A DNA stretch of 41,144 nucleotides from Thiotrichales bacterium (GCA_020341835.1 CP070838.1:2230770-2271913); one strand, 5' to 3'. Counted from the stretch's first letter, positions 1 through 10,696 are shown. Notes: generated by a model from the letters alone, not told the origin. Made by a program: numbers and translations.

Positions 1-1855
1 TGAGCCTGGCAAGCAAATACAGGTTTTCTATCGCAATTGCATTGGGCGCGGGCAATGCACCATCGTAGGCTGAACGCGAGCGAAACAGTACATGTTTTTC
101 AGTCGCTGACTCGTAAAAGCCGCCACTTTGGGCATCATGAAACAGCTGCACCTGTTTGTTCGTCAGTTTTTCAGCCCGCTGCAACCAGTGCTTTTCACCG
201 GTCTGGCTGTATAGCGCCAGCAGGCCATTCACATACCAGACATAATCAACCAGGTTGGCCTGAATTCCGACCTCATCGTTACGCATGCGCCGGTACAGCA
301 CATCGTTTTGCGCCTCTATGAAATGACGCTGTACGAATTCAGCTGCCGCTACCGCCGCATCAAGGTATTTTTGATCCTTGAACACGCGCGCTGCTTCAAC
401 CAGCGCCCTGATCATCATACCGTTCCATGCCACCAGGATCTTGTCGTCCAGGTGCGGGCGCGGCCTTTGCAATCGTTGCTGACCGAGCCGTCGTTTGGCG
501 CTGTCCAGTAAGGCGCTATCCTTCTTAACGGTTTTTTTCTGCCGGTAGTCTTCACTGATATAGAGGATATTCAGCTTTTCGAAGTCACCGCGAGGGTCCG
601 ATACGATATTGCCGTTATCCTGTATGTCGAAATACCGCCGGATGAATTCCCATTCGTCCTTGTTCAACGCAGAACGCAGATCGGCTGCTCGCCACAGGTA
701 ATACGCACCCTCGGCATGTTCACCCGGCTGATCGGGCCGCTCACTGCTGGCATCCAGCGCAGAGTAAAACGCCCCTTGCGGGTGCCTCATCTCGTCCAGA
801 ACAAACTGCAGCGTGCCAGTCACGACCTCACGGTAACGCGCATCGGGCTCGATCTCGTACAGGCGTGTATACGCAAGTGCCATCAGTGCCTGCGTATACA
901 GCATCTTTTCAAAATGCGGCACCTGCCAGCGCGCATCGACCGAGTAACGATGGAACCCGCCGCCAACCTGGTCGTACAGACCGCCCTGCGACATCGCCAG
1001 CAGTGTCTGCCGCAGCATCTGCAGCGCCGATGTTGCGTTTTCTGTTTTACTCTCGGCGATGCTCAGCAGAAAGGCATAGGCGCCGGGTTGTGGAAACTTC
1101 GGCGCATCACCAAAACCGGCATAGTCCTCGTCATAGGAATCAGCGATCTGATCGAAACCTTCGCTGAGTACATCCCTGTCAATACTGGCACCTGCCACCA
1201 CCTCATCAGCCTGCGCTTTTATATGCGATGTAATCTGTTCGGCCACCAGGTCGATGCGGGCCCTGTCCTTGTTCCACAACTCACTGACCTTGAGCAGCAG
1301 TTCGTAAAAGCCGGTACTGCTATCGGTCGAAAACGGCGGGTAATACACACCCGCGTGGAAAGGTTCGAGATCATGATTCAGAAACACGGTCATCGGCCAG
1401 CCACCGTAACCATTGACCAGTTCGGTCGCGGCCATGTACACATCGTCGATATCCGGCCGCTCTTCACGGTCGAGCTTGATGCTGATGAAATGTTTATTCA
1501 GAAACGATGCGATCTTTTCATTTTCGAATGATTCATGCGCCATCACGTGACACCAGTAGCAGGTTGAATAGCCGATCGACAGCAGGATGGGTTTGTTCTG
1601 TTTTCTCGCCAGTTCGAACGCCTGTTCACCCCAGGCGTACCAGTGCACCGGGTTATAGGCATGTTGCAGCAGATAGGGACTGCTTTGCTGTATCAGGCTG
1701 TTCGGCTTGTTGCCTGCTGCACGGTTTTCCTGCAGATAGCGTTCGACCGTGTTCTGTTCAATTTGCGCGTGTACCTGGAGCAGTTGCGCGAAAACGAGTA
1801 GCAGTAGCGCCGTGATCTGCAATAACGATCGAGCTGGCTGACGTATCCGGTGCAC
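1..1855 (-). CDS. DUF255 / YyaL-type thioredoxin-domain protein, exported, C-terminus cut by window edge
   Basis: About 618 codons are visible and the frame stays open to base 1, so the C-terminus lies outside the window. I chose the GTG at 1855 because it is followed by a clear signal peptide (basic start, then a Leu-rich core ending near VHA-Q). The N-terminal third is a thioredoxin-like fold with the family motif [14 protein letters not shown], which holds a CxxC pair near residue 100. The family consensus usually has His where this protein has Tyr. It continues into the (alpha/alpha)6 glycosidase-like region with [17 protein letters not shown] and a PNAIAIENL segment near the cut end. The family (bacterial YyaL, human SPATA20) is widespread but its biochemical role is not settled. 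Export would place it in the periplasm. It starts 14 bases after the fadH stop on the same strand, so the two are probably co-transcribed. Family assignment is firm, function is not. Confidence 0.9.
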   Translation of the reverse strand, partial: MHRIRQPARSLLQITALLLLVFAQLLQVHAQIEQNTVERYLQENRAAGNKPNSLIQQSSPYLLQHAYNPVHWYAWGEQAFELARKQNKPILLSIGYSTCYWCHVMAHESFENEKIASFLNKHFISIKLDREERPDIDDVYMAATELVNGYGGWPMTVFLNHDLEPFHAGVYYPPFSTDSSTGFYELLLKVSELWNKDRARIDLVAEQITSHIKAQADEVVAGASIDRDVLSEGFDQIADSYDEDYAGFGDAPKFPQPGAYAFLLSIAESKTENATSALQMLRQTLLAMSQGGLYDQVGGGFHRYSVDARWQVPHFEKMLYTQALMALAYTRLYEIEPDARYREVVTGTLQFVLDEMRHPQGAFYSALDASSERPDQPGEHAEGAYYLWRAADLRSALNKDEWEFIRRYFDIQDNGNIVSDPRGDFEKLNILYISEDYRQKKTVKKDSALLDSAKRRLGQQRLQRPRPHLDDKILVAWNGMMIRALVEAARVFKDQKYLDAAVAAAEFVQRHFIEAQNDVLYRRMRNDEVGIQANLVDYVWYVNGLLALYSQTGEKHWLQRAEKLTNKQVQLFHDAQSGGFYESATEKHVLFRSRSAYDGALPAPNAIAIENLYLLARL

Positions 1856-1869
1856 AGGCGGGGTGACCG

Positions 1870-3897
<2,028 letters not shown>

Positions 3898-3974
3898 TCA
3901 TTATTCAGCGATTTTTCTCAGAAGCATCATGCCATTTTGTGTCATGCGCCTACCGGCATCAATGCCAGTGGCGA

Positions 3975-3980
3975 TATAAT
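3975..3980 (+). promoter_or_regulatory. Possible -10 box of the rhodanese-DGC-gspAB unit
   Basis: An exact TATAAT lies 36 bases before the rhodanese ATG, in the 127-base gap between divergent fadH and the rhodanese gene. No good -35 hexamer sits 16-18 bases upstream, so this rests on the -10 alone. Confidence 0.35.
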
Positions 3981-4015
3981 GATAAATGTTCTCACTCGAA
4001 AACCGGCATTGACTT

Positions 4016-4462
4016 ATGAATGGCGCGGCGTTGCGACCGATACCGATACATGCAATAGGATTGATGCTTTTCGCCTGCCTGCTGCCTGTCGCCGGCAACA
4101 GCGAAAGCTACACCAGCCCTGACGCCATTGACGGTACCCGAAAGATTGACGCTGAAAAACTGATCGATCTGGTGAATCGCAATGACGGCCAGATCATTAT
4201 CGACTCTCGCATCAGCTCGGACCGAAAACTCGGCTACATTCCCGGATCCATCAGCCTGCCGGATACCGATACAGACTGTGAATCACTGGCACGGATTATT
4301 CCAGACAAATCCGACCCTGTCGTTTTCTACTGCAACGGACCGAAATGTCGTCGCAGCGATAATGCCGTGGTCATTGCGAAAAATTGCGGATATTCAAACA
4401 TATACTGGTATCGGGGAGGGATCGAGGCATGGAAAGCAAAAAATTACCCGATAGTTAAATGA
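4016..4462 (+). CDS. Periplasmic rhodanese-like sulfurtransferase
   Basis: A 148-residue single-domain rhodanese with an N-terminal hydrophobic signal (about residues 12-28). The active-site loop is FYCNGPKCRRS with the candidate catalytic Cys at residue 106. A second Cys four residues later (C111) is typical of the periplasmic or redox-associated subgroup. Flanking family features are IIDSR near residue 61, GYIPGSISLP near 73-82 and YWYRGGIEAWK near 130-140. Rhodaneses carry a persulfide on the catalytic Cys; the physiological donor and acceptor cannot be read from sequence. Its stop overlaps the start of the downstream diguanylate cyclase by four bases, implying translational coupling and perhaps a sensory or redox role in the same pathway (inference). 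Confidence 0.88.
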   Translation: MNGAALRPIPIHAIGLMLFACLLPVAGNSESYTSPDAIDGTRKIDAEKLIDLVNRNDGQIIIDSRISSDRKLGYIPGSISLPDTDTDCESLARIIPDKSDPVVFYCNGPKCRRSDNAVVIAKNCGYSNIYWYRGGIEAWKAKNYPIVK

Positions 4463-5964
4463 ACGCGCAGCGCCGTATAAGACTGGGCTTGTCCGACAAA
4501 ATTTCGCTAACGGTCATTGCGGTTGGCGTGCTCGGTCTTGTTCTGGTTTTTTATACCAGTATCTATTACCGCAATATTGCCTATGAACACTACCAGCGCA
4601 GCCTGCACATACTGGCAACCATCAAAATCGAAGAAATCCTGAATGACCTGAAATCCGATGCGGCAGATCTTGCTCGTGCCATCGAGCAGCAACCGGACTT
4701 CCATCGCCATATCGCAGACGGTCTAAACCTGGAAATGGCGAGACAGCTTGATGAACAGTTTTTCCAGTACTTTGTAACTGCCAGAATTATTGACCTGGCC
4801 AAGCTGCACGTCGTCGACCTCGATTTCAATCCTCTGAGTGTCTCCAATGAAGGTATTGCCACCGATCCACCATCCGGGCTGGTCTGTGCGGAACTGGGCG
4901 CGCAGGCCCGCTCTCGCAAGGGCGCGGAGCGGTTGCAACTGATCAGCGGGACCTGCAACTATAACGAACACCCGATGTTCGTACTGATTTCGCCTTTTGG
5001 TGGTCTCAAACCCGAAGGTTATATACAAATCGCCGCCCACCTGGCGAGCAGCCTGCGCCAGCTGGAGTATGCACTGGGTATGCCGGTACAGATCGAGCTG
5101 AGAAACGGTGAAGTCAGCTATCAGTCGGATGAATGGTCGGCTGCCATCGACAGCAACAACCATCTGCCGGTGGTGTACAACCTCAGGACGCATAATGATG
5201 AACATTCGGTCAGGGTTGTTCTTCTGGCTGACATGACCGAATTCAACCAGCGTGTACTGTCACACCGGAACTGGGTAATGGCACTGGCAACCCTTGCCGT
5301 TGCCGCGACGGTGATCCTGATACTTTATATCCTGCAGAGTTCAACCATTACACCGCTGTCGAGAATCCACAAAATCCTCAGCCTGATCAATCAGGGCGGA
5401 GGCCGCTCCGAAACCGATAACCGTGTACTGTTTGCCCAGCTGCTCGAGAATATCATTACGCTGCAGAAAAACCGGAAGCAACGCTTCGCGGTAATGATTC
5501 TGGATCTGGATAATTTTGCCGCTGTTAACGAACAATTCGGCCACGACGCCGGAACCGAACTGCTGAAAAATATCGGTGAACGCCTGTCCCGCATCCTGAG
5601 AGAAACCGATATCATTTCCTGGACGGGCACCGACACACCGGGGCACAAACTGCTGCCCGCAGGCACAAAAACCGAATACCGGGCGACGCTGGCGAGACTC
5701 GGTGGTGATGAATTCGGCATGCTGCTGCCAACCGTGGCAAACGAACAACAGGCAGTTTCCGTTGCCAAACGCATCATTGACAGCCTGGATTCACAATATA
5801 CTATAGCGAATCAGCAAGTTACACTGAAATGCTGTGTCGGTATCAGTATCTACCCCGACCACGGACAACAGGAGCAGGAATTGATCAGAAACGCCGATAA
5901 AGCGATGTTCCAGGCCAGGCAGCAAGCCGGAAAGTACTGCATTTACAGCGCCAAAACGCTATAG
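4459..5964 (+). CDS. Membrane-anchored diguanylate cyclase (GGDEF) with an insertion in the domain
   Basis: A 501-residue protein with TM helix 1 at about residues 15-35, a periplasmic sensor region of roughly 235 residues with no recognised name, TM helix 2 at about 271-291, and a C-terminal GGDEF domain. The signature GGDEF is intact at residues 415-419, and the DLDNF metal-binding strand and FGHDAG are present, so c-di-GMP synthesis is expected. No EAL domain follows. A segment resembling the inhibitory RxxD site (RETD) is present, but about 24 residues containing WTGTDTPGHK separate it from ARLGGDEF, where a canonical domain has only about four. The gene overlaps the rhodanese gene and lies 33 bases before gspA, so all four genes look like one transcription unit. 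The sensed signal is unknown. Confidence 0.92.
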   Translation: MNAQRRIRLGLSDKISLTVIAVGVLGLVLVFYTSIYYRNIAYEHYQRSLHILATIKIEEILNDLKSDAADLARAIEQQPDFHRHIADGLNLEMARQLDEQFFQYFVTARIIDLAKLHVVDLDFNPLSVSNEGIATDPPSGLVCAELGAQARSRKGAERLQLISGTCNYNEHPMFVLISPFGGLKPEGYIQIAAHLASSLRQLEYALGMPVQIELRNGEVSYQSDEWSAAIDSNNHLPVVYNLRTHNDEHSVRVVLLADMTEFNQRVLSHRNWVMALATLAVAATVILILYILQSSTITPLSRIHKILSLINQGGGRSETDNRVLFAQLLENIITLQKNRKQRFAVMILDLDNFAAVNEQFGHDAGTELLKNIGERLSRILRETDIISWTGTDTPGHKLLPAGTKTEYRATLARLGGDEFGMLLPTVANEQQAVSVAKRIIDSLDSQYTIANQQVTLKCCVGISIYPDHGQQEQELIRNADKAMFQARQQAGKYCIYSAKTL

Positions 5965-5997
5965 TTGGCACCAATACCACCCTGGTACGGCAATACT

Positions 5998-7791
5998 ATG
6001 TACAACGCGTATTTCGGCTTTAAAGAATCGCCTTTTTCGATAGCACCGGATCCTCGCTATCTGTTCATGACAGACCAGCACCGGGAAGCACTGGCACATC
6101 TCGTTTACGGCCTTAACAGCGAAGGCGGCTGCATCCTGCTCACCGGTGAAGTCGGCACCGGCAAGACCACGGTGTGCCGATGTCTGCTGGAGCAGATCCC
6201 GGAGCAGTCGAATATCGCCCTGGTATTCAACCCGAAAGTCACTGCCACCGAGCTGCTTGAAACCATCTGTGACGAACTGCACATTGACTACCCGGACAGC
6301 GGCAACACGGTAAAAACCTACATCGACCGCATCAATGCTTTCCTGTTGCAGGCGAATGCGGCGGGACAGAAAACCGTACTGATCATCGATGAAGCGCAGA
6401 ATATGGACAGCACGGTGCTGGAACAACTGCGTCTGCTGACCAACCTGGAGACCAATCAGCGCAAACTGTTACAGATTATTATCCTCGGCCAGCCTGAACT
6501 GCTCGAAATACTGTCGCATGAAAACATGAGACAACTGGCCCAGCGTATCACCGCGCGTTTTCACCTGAATCCGCTGTCGCGCAATGAACTCAAGTCCTAT
6601 ATCAGCCACCGACTCGCGGTGGCCGGGTCGAATGTTCAGCTGTTCGATGAAAAAGCGATAAAAAGGCTTTTCCAGCTCAGTAACGGCGTTCCTCGCATCA
6701 TCAATATCATTTGTGACCGCGCTCTGCTCGGCGCCTATGTTGAGAACAAGTACCGGATTGACCTGGATACACTGAACCATGCCGCAAAGGAAGTGTTTGG
6801 CAAGATCCAGCCCGCACGCAAGCCCAGGCGGCGTTTTACAGCCGCTGCAGCACTGGCCGCCAGCGCCGCTGCAATTGCGCTATCGGCTTATTTCCTGCTG
6901 CAACCGCAGCCGGAAGCCATTGCACCACAGGCACTGAATACCGCTGAAAATCCGGCCGCTGAACAGACCACGGTTACGGTCGAAGACGCCAGCGAAAACG
7001 TGACGTCGACCCCGGTAGACGAAACAGGCGATACCAAAACTGCGATGACTTCGGCTACAAGCGTGGACACTGATGCGGTCACTGCTACTGTCACTGACTC
7101 AGAAACCTTACCGCAGGCGGGTACTGAACCTGCTGCGGTAGCGGTGAAGACCAGTAACGACACTAATGCGGAATTCGAGCAGCTGGTATTTGCAGATCCC
7201 GAACAGAGCAAGGCCCGGGCGTATTCGGATCTGTTCGATGTCTGGAGAAAGAACTATGATGCCCGAAAAAATGGCAGTGCCTGCACCTATGCCAGAAACA
7301 ATGGACTGAGCTGTCTGCACAGGCAGGGCAACCTGAGAAGCCTCGCAATCCTGAACCGGCCTGCGGTGCTGAAATTTTATGATGCGCAGAACAATGCTGC
7401 CTACGCGATTCTGACCTATCTCAATGACAGCGAAGCGACACTACGTAAACACGATCAGTCCCTTACCGTCAGTATCGACACTCTCAACCGGTACTGGCTG
7501 GGTGAGTACACTTTACTCTGGCAGAAACCACCCTACTATCAGTCGGCGGTCCAGCCAGGCAGTCAGGGCCCGATCGTTCAGTGGCTGGACCAGCAGCTTG
7601 TGCGTCTCTACGGACACGACGCAGCCCCGACCATACACGACACCTATAATGATGAATTAAAGTCTCAGGTCATCAAGTTTCAGCTAAGCAAGGGCCTTAC
7701 GCCTGACGGCGTGGTTGGCCCGCATACGTTTATCCTGCTGAATTCCGAGCTCGATACGAACACACCATTGCTCAATACAAGGAAAGGTTAA
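5998..7791 (+). CDS. gspA: GspA/ExeA-like AAA ATPase with peptidoglycan-binding domain
   Basis: I chose the ATG at 5998, which gives the family start MYNAYFGFKESPF; a TTG at 5965 would add 11 unlikely residues. The protein has 597 residues: an AAA ATPase with Walker A GEVGTGKT (50-57) and Walker B VLIIDEAQ (about 127-134), one TM helix near 280-300, a Thr/Ala/Glu-rich linker, and a C-terminal region ending in a PG_binding_1-like repeat (GLTPDGVVGPHTF, about 570-585). In Aeromonas, ExeA with ExeB remodels or binds peptidoglycan so the type II secretin can assemble; a similar inner-membrane and periplasmic role is expected here. It overlaps gspB by one base (TAATG). No type II secretin or other gsp gene is in the window. 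Confidence 0.92.
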   Translation: MYNAYFGFKESPFSIAPDPRYLFMTDQHREALAHLVYGLNSEGGCILLTGEVGTGKTTVCRCLLEQIPEQSNIALVFNPKVTATELLETICDELHIDYPDSGNTVKTYIDRINAFLLQANAAGQKTVLIIDEAQNMDSTVLEQLRLLTNLETNQRKLLQIIILGQPELLEILSHENMRQLAQRITARFHLNPLSRNELKSYISHRLAVAGSNVQLFDEKAIKRLFQLSNGVPRIINIICDRALLGAYVENKYRIDLDTLNHAAKEVFGKIQPARKPRRRFTAAAALAASAAAIALSAYFLLQPQPEAIAPQALNTAENPAAEQTTVTVEDASENVTSTPVDETGDTKTAMTSATSVDTDAVTATVTDSETLPQAGTEPAAVAVKTSNDTNAEFEQLVFADPEQSKARAYSDLFDVWRKNYDARKNGSACTYARNNGLSCLHRQGNLRSLAILNRPAVLKFYDAQNNAAYAILTYLNDSEATLRKHDQSLTVSIDTLNRYWLGEYTLLWQKPPYYQSAVQPGSQGPIVQWLDQQLVRLYGHDAAPTIHDTYNDELKSQVIKFQLSKGLTPDGVVGPHTFILLNSELDTNTPLLNTRKG

Positions 7792-8459
7792 TGTCCTACA
7801 TCCTCGATGCGCTGAAAAAATCAGAACAGGAACGCGGCCGCGGCTCGGCACCCGGTGTGCAGACACTGCATTCTTCAGGACTGAACTACCATTCAAAAAA
7901 GACCCAGTTGTGGCCCTATATTCTGCTTGCCGCTGTTTTCATCAATCTGGCCGCCTTGCTTTATTTCATCATGAATCGATCGGATGCCAGCTCGGCAGCC
8001 CATCAAAAGACCGTGGCCATTGAAACCGCACCCGAGACCGCAACACCGATGCAAACGCCCACAATCCAGAAGACCGGTACATCAGCGTCTGATGACACAC
8101 GAAGCGAAGCGATCGTCTACAAACCGGTGTCAATGCCGGGCACCGGGAACAGCCGAGTCGAATCAGCGCCGCACGCGTCACTGGCAGTCGCAGCCAAACC
8201 GGCGACGACAGATCAGAGCATTCTGGAGATGGATGAACTTCCGTTCGATGTGCTGCAACATATTCCAGCGCTGGAGTTTTCCGCACACATCTATTCGAGC
8301 AATCCCGTCCAGCGCAGCATCGTAATTAACGGCCGCTTCATGGAGGAAGGCGACCGGGTGGCTTCGGACCTGTTTTTGAGCGAAATCACACCCGACGGCG
8401 CTATCTTCGATTTCCAGGGACAATTGTTCCATCAACGTGTTGTCTCCACCTGGAATTAA
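7791..8459 (+). CDS. gspB: GspB-like general secretion pathway protein
   Basis: A 222-residue protein opening with MSYILDALKKSEQER, typical of GspB/ExeB. One TM helix lies near residues 40-60, then a low-complexity periplasmic linker. The C-terminal GspB domain (about 145-222) contains LEFSAHIYSSNP, RSIVINGR and EGD, with a DGAIFDFQG segment. It is the partner of GspA: the ExeAB complex spans the inner membrane and helps insert the secretin through peptidoglycan. Start and stop are coupled to gspA by a one-base overlap. It is the last gene of the rhodanese-DGC-gspA-gspB unit, followed by a repeat array. Confidence 0.9.
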   Translation: MSYILDALKKSEQERGRGSAPGVQTLHSSGLNYHSKKTQLWPYILLAAVFINLAALLYFIMNRSDASSAAHQKTVAIETAPETATPMQTPTIQKTGTSASDDTRSEAIVYKPVSMPGTGNSRVESAPHASLAVAAKPATTDQSILEMDELPFDVLQHIPALEFSAHIYSSNPVQRSIVINGRFMEEGDRVASDLFLSEITPDGAIFDFQGQLFHQRVVSTWN

Positions 8460-8520
8460 CTCCCAGCCGGTATTTCTCACCAGAATCACAGGAGCAGGCG
8501 CAGGAGGCAGATCGCCTGTT

Positions 8521-8621
8521 TTGACGCTCGCAGAGGCGCGGGGCTCGCGGGGAAAACCAGAACGCTATTGATCTAGACACATCCCCTTGAGCCCTTGGCA
8601 TGCTTGGCGCCTTGGCGAGAG
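8521..8621. repeat. MITE-like inverted-repeat element, copy A
   Basis: The core (8527-8621) starts CTCGCAGAGGCGC and ends GCGCCTTGGCGAGAG, so its ends are imperfect inverted repeats. With a shared TTGAC prefix it is 101 bases and matches copy C (8746-8846) at all but three positions. No coding sequence is inside. It sits just after gspB and could fold into a long stem in RNA. Confidence 0.8.
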
Positions 8622-8641
8622 GCCATCGAAGTTTGATTGTT

Positions 8642-8735
8642 CTCGCAAAGGCGCAAAGCTCGCAAAGAAATCTTAAATCCGTTGAGTTGCTACAAAAACA
8701 CCAAAAACCTCAGCGTGCTCAGCGCCTCAGCAAGA
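8642..8735. repeat. MITE-like inverted-repeat element, diverged copy B
   Basis: It starts CTCGCAAAGGCGCAAAG and ends CTCAGCGCCTCAGCAAG. The end layout is the same as in copies A and C, but the interior (CCGTTGAGTTGCTAC) is unrelated. It lies between the near-identical copies A and C. Confidence 0.7.
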
Positions 8736-8745
8736 TACCACTAAT

Positions 8746-8846
8746 TTGACTCTCGCAGAGGCGCAGGGCTCGCGGGGAAAACCAGAACGCTATTGATCTA
8801 GACACATCCCCTTGAGCCCTTGGCGTGCTTGGCGCCTTGGCGAGAG
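8746..8846. repeat. MITE-like inverted-repeat element, copy C
   Basis: A near-identical second copy of element A, offset by 225 bases. The differences are one base just outside the left end and two G/A changes inside. The termini CTCTCGCAGAGGCGC and GCGCCTTGGCGAGAG are inverted. It ends about 55 bases from the rluA-like stop codon. Confidence 0.8.
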
Positions 8847-8900
8847 AAACATACTGGATCACCGTCAGGATCATTTCAGATGGAGTGGAATCGTTCGGTA

Positions 8901-9533
8901 CTAGAATTCGCATGGGCTGACCAGGCACAGGCGTCGAAGACTGACCGGGTGCGTAAATTCGAGACGCTCCGCGTGCAGCAGCATTCGATCGGCGTCACCA
9001 GCCGATTCATTATACAGGCGGTCACCGACGATCGGGTGACCCAGTGCCCTGCAATGCACCCTCAACTGATGGGTTCGACCGGTGAGCGGTTGCAGTTGCA
9101 GCCGGCTCGCCTGTGGTGTCTGACCGATATTTTCGTATCTCAGCAGGCGCCAGCGGGTCTGTGCTGACTTGCCATGCTGATAATCAATCACCTGTCTGGG
9201 CCTGTCATCGGGATCGCCGCGCATTGGAATATCAATGACGCCCGCGCTCTGGTTGACCTCGCCTTCGACCAGCGCAACATAGGTTTTACCGATTGCACGG
9301 TCATGGAACAGGCGGCTCAGCTTACGTTGCATATCCAGCCCCAGTGCCAGCAACATCACCCCCGAAGTATGGCAATCCAGCCGATGTACGACCCGGATGT
9401 CATCGACTGCCTGCTGCAGACGTGTTACCACGCAATCCTGCCTGTCCGGTCCTCTTCCCGGTACCGACAGCAGGCCACACGGCTTGTTGACCGCAATCAG
9501 GTACCGGTCCTGATAAATGATTTCAAGGCTCAT
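8901..9533 (-). CDS. rluA: RluA-family 23S rRNA/tRNA pseudouridine synthase
   Basis: A 210-residue protein, close to the short RluA type (about 219 residues in E. coli), without an S4 domain. It opens with an NKPCGLLSVPGRG strand. The catalytic motif is HRLDCHTSGV with Asp53, and KTYVALVEG, LTGRTHQLRVH and LGHPIVGDRLY follow. E. coli RluA converts uridines at 23S position 746 and in several tRNAs; the same targets are likely but not proven here. The start at 9533 fits the family N-terminus (MSLEIIYQDRYLIAVNKP). It stands alone, with repeats downstream and a weakly coding region upstream. Confidence 0.9.
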   Translation of the reverse strand: MSLEIIYQDRYLIAVNKPCGLLSVPGRGPDRQDCVVTRLQQAVDDIRVVHRLDCHTSGVMLLALGLDMQRKLSRLFHDRAIGKTYVALVEGEVNQSAGVIDIPMRGDPDDRPRQVIDYQHGKSAQTRWRLLRYENIGQTPQASRLQLQPLTGRTHQLRVHCRALGHPIVGDRLYNESAGDADRMLLHAERLEFTHPVSLRRLCLVSPCEF

Positions 9534-9602
9534 GGTTAATATATGGGTGTGAACAGTGCCGGCCAGTCATTCAATAACCCGGCAGGCCCCGTATTCCGGC
9601 CT

Positions 9603-9794
9603 TCAAACGGAGTGCAAACGCGCCTCGTCGGGAATGCGCCGTGTCGTGCTCGAGCGCCGGTCACCACCTCTGAGATCGAAACGAGGAATACGCCTGGGAT
9701 CCAGGGCAGCACGACGCTCGTTACAGCGACGCCTGTCTCGCCCCATATAGTCCGCGGTACAGATATCAGTATTGTGAATGTACAGCCTCATCAT
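9603..9794 (-). CDS. Possible small Arg-rich protein
   Basis: A 63-residue reading frame with closely spaced RR pairs (GRDRRRCNERRA, GGDRRSSTTRR). Such DRR/ERR-patterned short proteins recur as unnamed hypotheticals in Gammaproteobacteria, but I cannot name the family. No convincing ribosome site precedes the two adjacent ATGs at 9794/9791, and an internal ATG before GRDRRR is an alternative start. The call is weak. Confidence 0.35.
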   Translation of the reverse strand: MMRLYIHNTDICTADYMGRDRRRCNERRAALDPRRIPRFDLRGGDRRSSTTRRIPDEARLHSV

Positions 9795-9819
9795 CTATAA
9801 CCGCACGAAAAGTGAATAG

Positions 9820-10137
9820 TCACATTTTCTCAGGAATAATCGGCCCCGGCAATCGTATGAACTGTTCGGCCTGGTTCAGCACGAAATCCTTGAACGCAAG
9901 GGCCGCCGGCGAGAGTCGTTTGCCCTTGCGCTGGACCACGAACCAGTGACGCATAATCGGGAAATCCTCGACGTCAAGAATCGCCAGACGACCGGTTTCC
10001 AGTTCCAGTTCCAGTGTATGGATCGAGACCACACCCAGACCCGGTCCGGTCTCAACCGCCTGCCGAATGGCTTCATTTCCGGTCATTTCGATCAGCGTAT
10101 TGAAACGTTTGCCGAATGTATTTGCAGCGATTACCAG
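9820..10137 (-). pseudogene. C-terminal remnant of a LysR-type (CbbR-like) regulator
   Basis: About 105 codons encode only the last part of a LysR effector-binding domain. EMTGNEAIRQAV, GLGVVSIHTLELELE, VEDFPIMRHWFVV and KGKRLSPAA strongly resemble CbbR-type regulators. An in-frame TAA (10138-10140) stands directly before the recognisable part, and no DNA-binding helix-turn-helix is found upstream before the next gene. A start at the ATG at 10086 would give an 88-residue fragment with no DNA-binding domain. I read it as the 3' relic of a truncated regulator gene. Confidence 0.75.
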
Positions 10138-10246
10138 TTAACGCTTGTATACGCGAATCAGGCCGCGAAGCCTGCAATCCCCTGCTTTCGGTATCCAGCC
10201 TGCGGGGCCGGTCACTCCGTAATTACAGAAGAACCATTCATGCTGG

Positions 10247-10696
10247 CTAGAGTTTGAGTATTTTCGCTCCGTCAGCCGGCAGCGCCGTTTCCCTGTACCG
10301 GTGATCAACCAACAGGAGTGCGTCCCTGAAATCGCCTATCAGGCGCGTCTGTATCTCCCTGCTTTCAGAATCGTAGTAAACCACATCGCAGGCTATTGAC
10401 TCGGTCAATGATGCGCGCTCGCACGCATTTTTGAACTTCCATGCGATCACGATAAGACGGCCGCCTTCATCCTGGTTATAGGCATAAGCCTGGCTGTCAA
10501 CGAATACAATCTCGTTTTCGGTAATCACACCAAGAAACTGAAGACTGCGTATTGGCACGAAGACACAGCTGTACTCGCTGCGGGCAAGCAGGGTTCGTCC
10601 GAGATTGTACATTTCCGCAGAAATACTCGAAGGCTCGCGACCAACCTCGTCAGGAAGAAAAAATGTCTCTGTGGCTGATACAGTCAATGTACGCAC
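10247..10696 (-). CDS. Conserved hypothetical protein
   Basis: A 149-residue soluble protein starting at a GTG (10696); an ATG further in, at MYNLGRTLL, is an alternative start. Mixed alpha/beta composition, with FVPIRSLQFLGVITENEIVFVDSQ and GGRLIVIAWKF as the most protein-like strands. There is no signal peptide and no known catalytic motif. I recall similar unnamed proteins in environmental Gammaproteobacteria but cannot assign a domain. It lies 47 bases after a second small hypothetical gene on the same strand, suggesting a two-gene unit. Confidence 0.65.
   Translation of the reverse strand: MRTLTVSATETFFLPDEVGREPSSISAEMYNLGRTLLARSEYSCVFVPIRSLQFLGVITENEIVFVDSQAYAYNQDEGGRLIVIAWKFKNACERASLTESIACDVVYYDSESREIQTRLIGDFRDALLLVDHRYRETALPADGAKILKL

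Noticed and set aside
716..1531. 271-codon open frame on the plus strand near the left edge
   Set aside because: Antisense to the DUF255 gene, whose frame is continuous with clear motifs; the translation is not protein-like.
5965..5997. TTG start for gspA at 5965
   Set aside because: It would add 11 residues before the conserved MYNAYFGF start; the ATG at 5998 fits the family.
8521..8846. Possible CRISPR array
   Set aside because: There are only three units of about 95-100 bases with internal inverted ends, spacers of about 20 and 10-16 bases, one unit strongly diverged, and no cas genes nearby.
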